From NCBI GenBank assembly GCA_030035585.1, contig CM057482.1, positions 10,527,001 through 10,591,000 of the forward strand: a stretch of DNA of 64,000 nucleotides, in the 5' to 3' direction. Origin of the DNA: Dugong dugon. Taxonomy: Eukaryota > Chordata > Mammalia > Sirenia > Dugongidae. Of this stretch, positions 14,101 to 24,506 are shown piece by piece; the stretch's first letter is position 1, and each line of letters opens with the position of its first letter. Below the pieces are notes generated by a model. That model saw only the letters and a program-made list of their open reading frames with translations. It was not told where the DNA came from and searched no databases. Position numbers and translations under genes: made by a program.

Positions 14101-17100
14101 GAATTTCATATAAATGGAATGATAAATGGAATGTATATGAAATGTCCAGAATAGGCAAAGCTATAGAAACAGAAAAGTAGATTAGTGGTTGCCTAGGGCT
14201 GGGAAGTGTTGGGGGGAAATGGGGAGCAACTGCTAATGGGTACAGGGTTTCTTTTCGGGATGATGAAAATGTCCTAAAGTTGACTGTGGTGATAGTTTCA
14301 CAACTCTGTGAATATACGAAAAACCACTGAACTGTACACTTTATACTATATGTGGACTATATCTCAATACAGCTGTTAAGAAAAAAGAAAGCACCAGGCT
14401 TTACAATGTAAATGCTGCATGAGTATCACCATAAATAATTAGTTTTCAGGTACTCACTTTATCCAATTGCAGATGGTCTAAAAGTTTTCTGAATCCATCA
14501 CAGAATTCAAGATGGTCCCAATAAACTGGGTACTGTAACTGCAATAATAATAATTTGTTATCTCTTTTTAAAACCGTAAACGTAAAATGCAACGCACATA
14601 GATCTGAAAACTTTAGGACTCCCATAACAGCATTTCTCATTTGCTCAAGCTCTGCTCCTTATTCAAAATATATGAAAATAAACTCTCATGTCTTCCTAAA
14701 CCTCTTAATTCATTTTACCTAACAGATGCACTAAAAAAAAAGAATAGCTAAGCAGACACCCTCTAGTGGTATTACATGAATGACAGTCTCAGTTCACATC
14801 AATTTCCTTTCCAAATGGCTGAGACATTCTGAGGTTCAAGGGTGTATACAGCAAAACTCATCCAAGTAAGAAAATACTCTTTTTCCTTAAATCTAATTTC
14901 ATTCTAAATTATGCTCCAGAGAACTGTGGGGAGTGGGGTCTGTTCTAAGGAGAACTCCCTCTCCCTTGGGTTGCATCTCTTTGGGAGTGTTCGTAAAATT
15001 GAGCCACATCTTTTAACTGGCTTAGTCATTCTATCTGATTTCTTATACTTTTATTTGTGATAAAGAAGTATGGTGCTTGACCCTAAGTAGCCTATCAATG
15101 TTGGTGATGACGAGGAAAAATGAATACAAGTCACTAACTCATTTCTAGCAGACTCAGGCTTGTCACTTAAGAATTCCCCTCTCTCTATACAAAACAGGCT
15201 AGTTGTTTTCAGCATTTAGATCCATTTTGTCTTTGCCAAGTCACTAGAATAGATACCACCATGTAAATTACAAGCTAATTTTGGATTTGATGTCATATGT
15301 TACTTTCACTATAAGATTCCATTTTTGGATAAGACTTCCACCATGCTGAGAAAGGATGGAGAACAGACTCTCTTAACCGAAAATGTTAGAATATGAGTCA
15401 GATGACAGCATAAAAGGGATGATATTTTTATGAAGGCTTTAATTTAAAAACAGCCGTGCCTTACACAGACGATAAAATGGTATAGAACTTAAGACACACA
15501 CAAATTAATACAAATAAAAGCTGGAAAAATCTGAACCAATGGATTGTATTAACGTCAATATCCTGGGCTATGATACTGTACAGTAAAACACGTGAGAGCC
15601 GTAACCTGTGTCAGGTGGAAACCTCTCATGGAAGGAAAACTCAGGTATCTTCCACTAATAGAGAAAAAAGTGGTAAGACTGCACCCTGTCAAAGGCAGAA
15701 ACTCGCAAGACCATGAGAAACAAGGCAGTCCCGTCGAGTTTCCGTTCTCCCAGGTTTCACTGTACAGGCAGTCCCTGGGTTACGAAAGCTCATGCTTGCC
15801 CTTTAATGTTATGTAAATTTGCCCTCACTTTGAAAGGCTGAACCAACCCCTACTAGCAACAAATCCTTCACCATCATCACCTTCGCTTGCTGCACTTGCA
15901 GCTTTTAAATCACTGAAAAGGCTTCAAGCCTCTTCTTGTGCTAACCCGCTCCCGCTGCTGTCAAACTGATTCCAACTCAGAGCGACCCCACGGGGCAGTA
16001 CACTGCCACATCTTTCTTCTATAGAGCAACCGGTGGTTCCGAACCACAGACCTCTTGGTTAGCAGTCGAATGCTTTAACCACTGCGCCACCAGAGCCCCT
16101 TTCCTGCACTAAAGTACACGTAAAGCTAAATAAGAACCGTATGCACCTGTTCCCGGCTTACCTACAAATTCGACTTAAAGACTCAGGAACGGATTTCATT
16201 TGTAAGCTGGGGACGAGTCAATTCTGATTCATAGCAACCCTACAGGACAGAGTAGAACTGGCCCAAGGCTGTAAATCTTTATGGAAGCAGACTACCACAT
16301 CTTTCTCCTGTGGAGCGCTGGTGGGTTCAAACTGCCAACCTTTCAGTTAGCAGCCAAGTGCTTTAACCACTGTGCCACCGGGGCTCCTTCGCTGTATTAT
16401 AAATAACCAAAAAACCAAACCCACTGCTGTCAAGTTGATTCAGACCCATAGCGATCCTACAGAACTGCCCCGTAGGGTTTCCAAGGAGGGGCTGGTGGAT
16501 TCGAACTGCCAATCTTTTGGTTAGCAGCCTGAGCTCTTAACCACTGTGCCACCAAGGCTCACTGGCCTTTTCTTGATTCATTATCAAGCTGATGAAATAG
16601 GGAAGGCCCACAGCAAGAAGATTAATGGCAAAGAAATACCCAGATAGAAGACAAGGCTATTGTGACCTGCTGCTCTGGAGTGATACACACACTGACGTAC
16701 TGTCAGTCAGCACAGTGCTCTCAAGTGGGAAAGACAGACACCTGGGAGCTGTTCAGGTTCCCTCTCCTGGCCGATCAACAGTGGCCACCAAACAAGGAAC
16801 TGAGGGCAGAGGGCTAGAATGGGGGTGGTGACCACCCTGTTCTCCTGGGGTACCTACTGTACTTGAAGAGGGGTGACTGACAACCTAGAAAAAGGGAGGC
16901 TGATGTTTCAGAGACTCATACGTCACATGAGGCACAGGTGAAGAAGCTAGAGACATTCAGCTAGAGAAGAAAAGACTCCAGAAGGTAGTAGGTGGTGCTG
17001 GTGATAACTGTTTTCTCAAGTGAGTAAGGAGGAAGAGGAACTGGATTTGTTTTGTGTGACTCCAGCTGGTGGTAACTCCAGCAGAATTTTCGATTACCTT

Positions 17101-20100
17101 CTGAGAGCACAGAGATCTGACCCCTGACTCCAGCTGGTGGTAACTCCAGCAGAATTTTCGATTACCTTCTGAGAGCACAGAGATCTGACCCCCATTTCTC
17201 TCCTTTAGACAGCAAATAAAATACATAACAGCAGTACTCCCACCACGAGTACCATTTACACTTTAACATTCATGGTCCCAGAAACAACTGCCAGCTCCAA
17301 AGCACTAAAGAAGAGTCCCTCTTCTTCCTGGAAGTTAGGAGACCAACCTTGATTGTTTACACAGCCGAGGCAAGCAAAAAAAAAAAATCAGTCACAAGCA
17401 ACAGTGCCTTCCCCGCCCACATCCTTCTCCCAGAGGAGATTCAAGAATGATCAGTGAACAACCTAGGTGCCCGTCAACAGATAAATGGATAAACAAATTA
17501 TGGTACATAAACACCACAGAATACTATGTGATGATAAAGAATAATGATGAATCTGTGAAACATCTTATAATATGGAAGAATCTGGAAGGTATTATGCTGA
17601 GTGAAATAAGTCAGTCACAAAAGGACAAATATTTTATGAGACAACTATTATAGAAACTCAAGAAAAGGTTTACACACAGAAAAAAAAAATCTTTGACAGT
17701 TAGAGGGAAGGGAGCGATGGGGAAGGGAAATCACTAACTAGATAGTAGGCAAGTGTTAACTTCGGTGAAAGGGAAGACAACACACAATACGGGGAAAGTT
17801 AGCACAACTTGACCAAGGCAAAGCCATAGAAGCTTCCTAGACACATCCAAACACCTTGAAGGAACCAGTTACCGGGGCTGAGGGCTGGGGACCATGGTCT
17901 TGGGAGACATCTAGGTCAACTGGCATAACGTAGTCCATAAAGAAAATGTTCTACATCCTACTTTTAGCACGTGGGGTCTTAAAAGCTTGTGAGCAGCAAT
18001 CTACTGGTCTCATCATGTTCAGAGCAAAGGAGAATGAAGAAAACCAAAGGTGCAAGGAAAATATCAGTCCAAAGGACTAATGGACCACATGAACCACAGC
18101 CTCCACCAGCCTGAGCCCAGAAGAACTAGATGGTGCCCGGCTACCACCGCCGACCACTCTGACAGGGATCACAATAGAGGGTTCCGGACAGAGTGGGAGA
18201 AAAAGATAGAACAAGATTCAAATCCACACACACACACACACACAAAAAAAACCGGACTTACTGGTCTGACACAGACTGGAGGGACCGCCGAAACTATGGC
18301 CCCTGGACACCCTGCTAACTCAGAACTGAAGCCACTCTGGAAGCCTACTTTTCAGCCAAAGATTAGATAGGCCCATAAAACAAACAATAACACACGAGAA
18401 ACATGCTTCTGAGTTGAATCAAGTAGAGGAGACCTAATGGGCAACACCTGCCCAAATGCAAAGCCGAGAAGGCGAGAAGGGACAGGAAACCTGGACAAAT
18501 GGACACGTGGAACCTGGGGTGGAAAGGGGGAGAGTGCTGCTGCACTGCAGGGATTGCAACCAATGTCACAAAACAATCTGCGTATAAATTCTTGAATGAG
18601 AAACTGATTTACACCTAAACTTTCACCTAAAACATAAAAGCTAGCTTTAGACCAAACTCAGCTGTAAAATATTAGAAACAAAAAGCTTCTTAACCAAATG
18701 CTAAGGACACAGGCTAATTAATGAACCTCATTCAAATGTGAGCGGTTTACATACAGCAAGCTTTCAGCCACCTGTAGGTCGGAAGCTCCTTCTGTTGTCT
18801 AACGTTTCCGGGAAGCAGTGGTGTAATGAAGCGAGGAGTGGAAATGGAGATAAGAGACTAAGAAGACTGAATTCAGCTCCTCCTACCACCACTTTCTCGC
18901 TAGGTGACCCATGGCGATCACTAACATTACCTGGACCCCAGTTTCTTCATCTATAAACAAGGACAATACTTCCCAGTGTTCTGGGCTGTGAGAAGGGTTA
19001 CGGGAGATAATGCACAGAAACGCTGGGTGTAGAGCAGGCGTCCCAAAAAGGTTTGTTCCCCTTGTGTGTCTGTGTACGTGGACCACTTTCCTTCAAAAAG
19101 TTTCATTTCAAAATGGAACGACCAGAACGGAAATAGTGAGAAAGTTCACACATTGTGAAGAAATGTAACCAATGTCACTGAACAATCTGTGTGGAAATTG
19201 TTGAATGGGAATAACTGCCATGTAAACCTTCACCAAAAACACAATATTATTAAAAAAAAAAAAAGGTTTCATTTCACATGTCAAAATACGAAAATAATAT
19301 CTTATACCTCAATAAAGGTCATGCCAATTAGTACAGCCTATCAGAAACAGAAGCACAAAAAATGCATAATATGGACCTGAATTTTAATGTCGAATCGATA
19401 ATACTTACAGCTATAACCCGGTAACCCCATCCAGTCAAAGCCAAAATCTGCCGGAAAAATACATCCGCAGTCCCACTCACGGGGGGGAGAAATATGAGAG
19501 GACACCTGATACTTCTGGGGCCTGCATCATAGAGCGACCAGATTTTACTGTCATCGTCATCTACGATAATCTGGGGGGGAAGGTGCAAGGAGACAAAAAC
19601 AAAACTTATGCATCTGGCTTTTATATGGTTATTTTACACTATAATTTCACGGACAATTTTAATACCGCTGTCTTGCTTGTTACAAGGTAACCTGGGTATT
19701 GAGGCCTCCAAACCAGACACCAGACTAGCATGTATGTAAGCTGCTTTGGTCTCCTCTTTCTTTAGTGCTAACATATCATACAGAACTGCTTTATTATCTT
19801 CCAAAAGCCATAACCAAACCCACTGCTGTCGAGTCGATGCCAACTCACAGCGACCCTAATAGAACAGAGTAAAACTGCCCCGGAGGGTTTCCATGGAGCG
19901 GCGGGTGGATTTGAACTGCATGATGGTATAATTTTTGTTTTCTTTGGCTGCCTTTTAGTGATGTTTCAAAAAGTACACTAACAGCTTGAACATTTGCCAA
20001 TGCCAATCAATACGTATCCTACTTTGATATTTAAAAAATTCAAGGCCCTCCAGGCTCTTTTTTCAGAGACCTTCCAGCTGGCCGTCCTGTGGACTCTGGG

Positions 20101-21887
20101 GTGTCACTGGCGTCACCAGGAAAAGACAAATGGGGCAAGGCAAAGTCCAGAAGGGCCTAACAATTCCCTTTTGGACTTCCCCAGGCCAGGAATGTGACAA
20201 CAATATCTCACACTCACGCTTCTGCCTATGTGTTTTGCCACTTACATTCTTGCTTTTCATGCTTCTTTTTGCTCTGATGGCAGTAAAAAAAATCTCTTAG
20301 TAGCTTTTAACACTGTTACTCTTGTAATTACTCTTACAATAATATGATCCAAGATGTTCAAATCTTTAAAGTTTTCTAGGAAATCATTTCAACGTCCCAA
20401 TTTGGAAGAAAAATAACAAAAACAGCATGCTCCGAATATCAGCCATAACTACTCGCTCACCACTTCAACTTTCTCAAAGTTCCACACATGGCAATTTTGT
20501 AAGAACTCCTTTAGGAGACACTGATAATATCTGTTTGATATTTTAGAGTCTAGTACCACAAATTTTTAAGCAAACTTATTCTGACTGACAACTAGAGAAA
20601 ATTACACTAATGAAATGATTTCCTAGAATGACTTCTAAGAATATTTAGGCAGCGTGGGTTGTTTGGGGTCTTGTGATTGAATTGCTGAGGGAATGAGCTC
20701 ATGAAGAGGAGTTACTTATGGGGATGGGACAGGGTAGAAGAACCCTTGGGCCCACTGCCCTTTGAGCATAGGCTGTGGTCAAGAAGGAAGGGAGGTTCCC
20801 TTTGGTAAACAGGCCAAGTGTGTCTCACTTTGACACCAGGTTAACCTGATTTCAAATCCAGACTCTACAAGGCCTTAGATTTTTAAGCATAGAAGCAGGA
20901 TACATGTTGATTTGCGCTGGCAAATGTTCAGGCAGTTAATGAACTTTTTCAAATACCACCAAAAGGCAGAAAAGAAAACAAAAATTACACACATTAATTC
21001 ATCTGTATGAATCTCTGTTTTCTTTTCTATGAAATGAGCTCACCACTACACACCTTGTTAAACTGTTGCAAGAATTAAATGAGATATCTGGGCAGTTCCT
21101 ACAACAGTGCCAGGCATACAGGAGGTATCTGCCTGTACTTGCCAAGATGGAAAGGAATGTTGTGATTAATGCAAACCTGCATTTATTTCTGCAGCTGTCT
21201 ATCCTGACAAAATAACCATAATAGAGATTAAAAATCGTAAGATCATAGTATTCTAATATTTTTGTGAGGAACCCGTGCACATTTTACCCTGTGGCTTAAA
21301 CAGCCTTTGTCTAGTGTGATCCCGTAACACTTGGGATTAATTTGGGACTCCGAGTCAGACGTTAAACTTCAAACCAAGTGTTCAGGGTACTGGGACAGCC
21401 CAGGCAAATAAGGCTTCTAGACAACTACTATGGCAGAGTGAGCACATTGTTGCAAACAGGGTATATGCGCAATGTAACTCACTGTAAATCTTAAATCCGA
21501 GCAACAGGAAAGTGCTTTATAACAGAATCTGACTGCAACTTACTGTACAGTTGCTGTTGAGAGCAGTACACATATACCTGCTGGCTTGAATATGTAAAAG
21601 CAATTATAAAACAATGAGTAGAGTTATACCTGTTCATGATCTTGAATACGTCTCAAGAGCGTGCTGCAATTGACAAGGCAGCAGTGAACTTCCCACTCGG
21701 CGACCCAGAGTCCTGGCACTGGGCAACAGCCGACTCTCACGCACTGCTCAGGCAGTACACCTAAACCACACGCGGAACACACCCAAGACGCTGCAAGCAA
21801 GAGGTGCAGTAAAACCGAACATACCTTTTTGAGGGGAACTGTACTTCTAAACCAGTTATAATCAGGAGAGACTTTAATCTCTCCCAT
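8011..21887 (-). CDS. SPG21: SPG21, maspardin (partial: coding exons for residues 1-223; 3' exons off the left edge)
   Basis: Maspardin is an alpha/beta-hydrolase-fold protein of cytosol and endosomal/Golgi membranes. It was described as binding the CD4 tail and ALDH16A1, and its loss causes Mast syndrome (spastic paraplegia 21). Six coding exons on the minus strand join in frame: 21887-21825, 19570-19409, 14538-14458, 12358-12213, 8955-8847 and 8118-8011. All have GT donors and AG acceptors, and together they give 223 residues. The human protein is 308 residues; the missing 85 C-terminal residues match the exons expected left of the window, where an L1 occupies 1-7.6 kb. The nucleophile-elbow motif GASLGG (Ser109) is present in the fifth exon. 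No stop or frameshift is seen. Transcription starts in the CpG island near 26.2 kb. MTFMT follows upstream on the same strand. The identification rests on near-identity to remembered human maspardin and is very secure. Confidence 0.96.
8847..8955 (-). CDS. SPG21: SPG21 exon 6 (residues 152-187)
   Basis: This is 109 bases: one base completing Ser151, then 36 codons from [11 protein letters not shown] to IDFMVDR. The acceptor is TTTTACAG and the donor AGG|GTAAGG. Confidence 0.95.
8956..10074. other. SPG21 intron 5, left part
   Basis: Mostly unrecognised. From about 9560 to 9830 there is an old minus-strand L1 3'-end relic ('cagtggcactgactacattctttgagttg...'). Confidence 0.5.
10088..10299 (-). 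mobile_element. AfroSINE (tRNA-derived), full-length with target-site duplication
   Basis: The minus-strand body and the tRNA-like head (…cactatgccaccagggctcc) are present. It is flanked by a 13-bp near-perfect duplication, tagactgacaata at 10075-10087 and tagactgataata at 10300-10312. Confidence 0.93.
10430..10612 (+). mobile_element. L1 3'-end fragment with A-tail
   Basis: L1 tail sequence ('aatgtcactgaattgtacacgcag...') running into an A18 tract at 10595-10612. Confidence 0.6.
10613..11376. other. SPG21 intron 5, unassigned
   Basis: No gene or repeat is confidently recognised; parts may be very old L1. Confidence 0.4.
11377..11640 (+). mobile_element. Old L1 3'-end fragment
   Basis: Degenerate coding-end motifs: 'ttgggaacatatcccaaggaaataa', then 'gatgcttatagtagaacatggtgaaaaaactggg'. 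This is the usual L1 ORF2 C-terminal region. Confidence 0.6.
11765..12110 (-). mobile_element. tRNA-Gly-headed SINE, about 346 bp
   Basis: On the minus strand it starts with a tRNA-Gly-like head (gtggctcagtagtagaatt … ggttcgattcccagcc). It continues through a body containing 'ggtgatctacttccaaaaatcagcc' and ends '…agttgggggctgacatgatagcagc'. The same structure is found at 44287-44568. It lies in SPG21 intron 5 in the gene's orientation, about 100 bases past the exon 5 donor. Confidence 0.8.
12213..12358 (-). CDS. SPG21: SPG21 exon 5 (residues 103-150 plus split Ser151), nucleophile elbow
   Basis: This is 146 bases ending in phase 2. It carries [16 protein letters not shown] with the G-x-S-x-G nucleophile-elbow serine (Ser109), then the segment ending NQTWTAN. 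The donor is ACAG|GTAAGA. A tRNA-Gly-headed SINE in the same orientation begins about 100 bases past the donor. Confidence 0.96.
12650..13800 (-). mobile_element. RTE/BovB-like LINE, 5'-truncated
   Basis: The minus-strand frame at 13171-12821 encodes the C-terminal part of RTE reverse transcriptase: [38 protein letters not shown] and [20 protein letters not shown]. The 3' end 'tggggtcgccatgagtgggaactgacttgac' is typical. Further upstream coding is seen to about 13.79 kb with breaks. It lies in SPG21 intron 4 and is an afrotherian RTE family. Confidence 0.85.
13812..14385 (+). mobile_element. Old L1 3'-end fragment
   Basis: The plus-strand end of ORF2 ([20 protein letters not shown]) is followed by L1 3' sequence ('gaatggtataaat...', 'ttgcctagggctgggaag'), ending 'ctgttaagaaaaaa'. 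It abuts the RTE fragment. Confidence 0.75.
14458..14538 (-). CDS. SPG21: SPG21 exon 4 (residues 76-102)
   Basis: This is 81 bases, 27 codons, from [12 protein letters not shown] to LQLDK. The acceptor is TTGCAG and the donor AAA|GTGAGT. Phase 0 at both ends. Confidence 0.95.
14539..15942. other. SPG21 intron 3, right of exon 4
   Basis: About 1.4 kb of apparently unique AT-rich intron. No gene-like signal is seen. Confidence 0.5.
15943..16100 (-). mobile_element. AfroSINE 1 of a cluster of three
   Basis: Minus-strand SINE from 'aacccgctcccgctgctgtcaa' to 'ccactgcgccaccagagcccc', short in the middle. Confidence 0.88.
16205..16389 (-). mobile_element. AfroSINE 2 of a cluster of three
   Basis: From 'gacgagtcaattctgattcatagc' to 'ccactgtgccaccggggctcc'. 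It has the central 'ctgtaaatctttatggaagcag' segment. Confidence 0.88.
16406..16560 (-). mobile_element. AfroSINE 3 of a cluster of three
   Basis: From 'aaccaaaaaaccaaacccactgctg' to 'ccactgtgccaccaaggctc', a short form lacking the central segment. It is separated from the previous SINE by only about 16 bases. Confidence 0.88.
17057..17192. repeat. Perfect 68-bp tandem duplication
   Basis: Two identical 68-base copies, 17057-17124 and 17125-17192, each beginning 'tgactccagctggtgg' and ending 'agatctgacccc'. No mismatch is seen. It lies in SPG21 intron 3. Confidence 0.97.
17440..18640 (+). mobile_element. LINE-1, 5'-truncated
   Basis: It starts within the last part of ORF2 ([18 protein letters not shown]) and continues through the same 3'UTR as the L1 at 1-7.6 kb, ending 'gtataaattcttgaatgagaaactg...ttcacctaaaacataaa'. 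A (CA)n tract lies inside it. Antisense to SPG21. Confidence 0.88.
18225..18244. repeat. (CA)n microsatellite
   Basis: About ten CA units in the L1 3'UTR, followed by an A-run. Confidence 0.9.
18660..19100. other. SPG21 intron 3, probable MIR
   Basis: Around 18820-19040 is MIR-like DNA ('agactgaattcagctcctcctaccaccactttctcgctaggtgacc'). The rest is unrecognised. Confidence 0.45.
19105..19265 (+). mobile_element. L1 3'-end fragment with A-tail
   Basis: Tail sequence 'gtgaagaaatgtaaccaatgtcactgaacaatctg…caccaaaaacacaatatt' ending in an A-tract near 19252-19264, close to SPG21 exon 3. Confidence 0.7.
19409..19570 (-). CDS. SPG21: SPG21 exon 3 (residues 22-75)
   Basis: This is 162 bases, exactly 54 codons, phase 0 at both ends. 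It has a pyrimidine-rich acceptor and a GCT|GTAAGT donor. It encodes the [20 protein letters not shown] segment and the first core beta strands up to WGYRVIA. Confidence 0.96.
19808..19920 (-). mobile_element. AfroSINE, truncated (head missing)
   Basis: 'aaccaaacccactgctgtcgag' through 'agcggcgggtggatttgaactgca'; the tRNA-head half is lost. Confidence 0.88.
19921..21824. other. SPG21 intron 2
   Basis: Mostly unrecognised. A MIR-like segment lies at about 21000-21150 ('gaattaaatgagatatctgggcag … gtgccaggcatacagg'). Confidence 0.45.
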
Positions 21888-21911
21888 GATTAGCTGAAAT
21901 GGAGGTTAATC
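21825..21911 (-). CDS. SPG21: SPG21 exon 2: start codon exon (residues 1-21)
   Basis: The acceptor CAG lies at 21914-21912, followed by 24 bases of 5'UTR, the ATG at 21887-21885 and 21 codons starting [14 protein letters not shown] and ending VPLKK. The donor is G|GTATGT. It ends in phase 0. The annotated start is the known maspardin initiator. Confidence 0.95.
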
Positions 21912-23690
21912 CTGAAATAAAAGCACAAGGTGGTTCATGTCAACAATTCACGTTTACATCAGAACGAAGTGTAGAGTCTGGTCTAGCTATACCAACAATA
22001 CTTTTAAGAGTAAAACCGCGCAAATGGGCTATTTTACCTTGTCAGTACACACTTGAACAACAGATAACAATTGGGTGAACTCCTATAATCTTAAGAGCTG
22101 AAAGGGCCGTTAGAGATCAGTATTCTAAGCCCTCTAGTTCCTCCAGCAGAGGAAGCTGGCTGGAAAACGTTAAGTCACTTACCGGAGATCACATGGCTAC
22201 GGCAGTGCTAGGCCCCGGCCCAGACCAGTCTTTCCCTGACGCCACACTGCCTGTCCTAGTTAAATAATTCAGAACTGCAGTACCATCATCTACCTTTGAC
22301 AATATTTTAAGAATCATTTTAATAAAGATGTTCCTCTCTGATAGAATCATGGGGAATAGTCCACTTTAGAGAAAGACAATGTAAGCTTGCTTCCTCAGAG
22401 GTTCACAATATGCTGTAAACCTACCTCTGGTGGGACATAACCTCGCGGGAGTTAATGCAAAATAAAGGAAAACTTGCTGTTCATATTGATGCAGTTAGAA
22501 GTTATATAATACCCTTTGAAAGCTCTATGATAAGAAACCAGAATAGACTGGCGGCACTATACCCAACGACAAAACGAAATACTTGCCTTTATTAAAAAAA
22601 GTGTGCTCTTTTGTTGTGAGATTAGTGATTTCTGGCTCTTCTAGCTCTGGGACCTTGGATAAATCACTGGCCCTCTTGGGCTTGTCTTCTCATGTATGAC
22701 TTGTTCACTACTATACCCCCAAAGCCTAGAACAGTGCCTGGCACACGGCAGGCATTATTTACTGACTAAGACGACCGAACTAGGCGATTTTAAGTTCCTT
22801 CTAACCCTGGGAAACGTATGAGCTTGGGACGGGTTGAACACCATCAGTTTAAAGACTGTCCTTCTTTGCTCAGGCATCTGTGTTATAGCAGGAACCGGAA
22901 ATCAAGAGTTCCCTGCTGCGGATTCTTCTTGATAAATGAGGAACTTCCACCCTAGTCATCTGTTTCGAAGCGCGAGCCTGGATTCCCTAGCTGGGCTAAG
23001 ACGAGTTCAAGACTCCAGGACTTCAGTCCTGGGCTGACTCTGGACTGCTGTTTTAGAAGGAGTCCTCTGGACTGGCAAGGAGTAAGGGATTCTAAATCCA
23101 ATGGAACTCTTCCTCCTTAGCCCTCCAGGAACAAAGGCACTCAGTGGTCTCTGCTGTCACCTCTAACCTTGAGGGGTTACTAAACTGAACCCCGGGGAGA
23201 CAGTAAATCTTGACATTCCAATACTAACTTTGATTTACAACTTGGACATTGTAATAATGGTCTCTTCTCTCAAGGCTAAGATGGTACGTTCAGAAAAGCT
23301 TGTTAAAATCATAAGTTGCTTTGAAGTACCAAGAAAATCATCAGCCAGTCTTATGCTGGAAATCAGCGTGCACAGACGTGGTTATTACTCACACAGAAAT
23401 AAAGAAAACCATTCTATGCACAGCCATTTCATCCTAACAAATATTAGCATGTTCAAAAAATCTAAGCCATCTGAACTACAGTCTCCCTCTTTAACTTTTA
23501 GTTAAAACTAGCACATATAGTTAATCCTGTTATTTTTCTACCCAGACAGACTTGAAATACTAGACATTTTACAGTGATGCATTACTAGAAACAATACTCT
23601 ATCCCATAGGAGGCAATATAGAAAACATACTTAGCAATTAAAATCTACCTAATAGATTTATAAAAACATCTCGGCTACTTAAAGGCAGAA
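21912..23690. other. SPG21 intron 1, left part
   Basis: Apparently unique, with MIR-like pieces at about 22090-22250 and 22620-22770 ('ctgggaccttggataaatcactgg … gcctggcacacggcagg'). No exon is recognised. Confidence 0.45.
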
Positions 23691-23733
23691 AGTCTGCTTC
23701 TAGATTCTCCAAATTTTGGATAAAATAAACTGT

Positions 23734-23862
23734 AGTTTCAGTGATCAGTTGCAACATACAAACCAAACTACTATACAAACACGCATGGATGCATCGTACA
23801 CAGGCACGCAAAGTCACTCAGTCCCAGGCTTCTTCCCCACAGCAACAGGTAGAAAGGAGTTC
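23734..23862. repeat. Local duplicate, copy 1
   Basis: 'gttgcaacatacaaaccaaactactatacaaac…caggcttcttccccacagcaac' is repeated with about 85-90% identity at 24237-24365, about 503 bases away in the same orientation. Confidence 0.88.
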
Positions 23863-24152
23863 CTTACCAACAGTCCTCAGTACTATTCAAAGCCACGTAA
23901 GTATTATAACATTTTATAACTAACCCTGTTGGATGGAGAGATCACATCCAACTGTGACTCAATTTTTACAGAGACAAGTGATTCTAACATCTGTGCTAGT
24001 TTGGCAGTACTTGAAAGGTAAAAGATATACCAAATGTTACAGCTGACCAACTGACGTCTCCATGAAAAAAAGCTCACTGCTGAAAAGGCAAAGCAGCTGT
24101 GAGTGGTATGAAAAGGGAATTTTGTTCTCCTAGCTCTTTTTCATCCGCTACA

Positions 24153-24506
24153 CCAACCAGTAGCTGTGGAGTCAGTTCCTACTCATGGCGACCCTATGTG
24201 TTTCAGAGTAATAAATTAAATTTTAATTTACTGTTCAGTTTTGGGATCAGCTGCAATGTACAAACCAAACCACTATACAAACAAGTATGTACGCACCATA
24301 CACAGGCACACAAATTCACTCAGTCACAGGCTTCTTCCCCACAGCAATAAGCAGAAAGACGTTCCTCCGTAAGGTTTTCAATGGCTGTGATCTTTTGGAA
24401 GTAGATCACCAGGGCTTTCTTCTGAGGCACCTCTGGGTGGATTCAAACCACCAACCTTTCTGTCAGTAGCTGCGTGTGTAACCGTGTGCGCCACCCAGGG
24501 ACTCCC
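24153..24506 (-). mobile_element. AfroSINE (older subfamily) split by an inserted local copy
   Basis: SINE sequence is seen at 24153-24205 ('gtggagtcagttcctactcatggcgaccctatgtg') and resumes at about 24369-24506 ('gtaaggttttcaatggctgtgatcttttggaagtagatc … gccacccagggactcc'). The DNA between (24208-24365) resembles 23734-23862. Confidence 0.8.

Noticed and set aside
14034-14110. Possible novel coding exon near 14.0 kb
   Set aside because: The sequence is L1 3' DNA continuing from the frame at 13812.
15943-16560. CRISPR-like regular repeats
   Set aside because: The repeated blocks are full tRNA-derived SINEs of unequal length and divergence in a mammalian intron.
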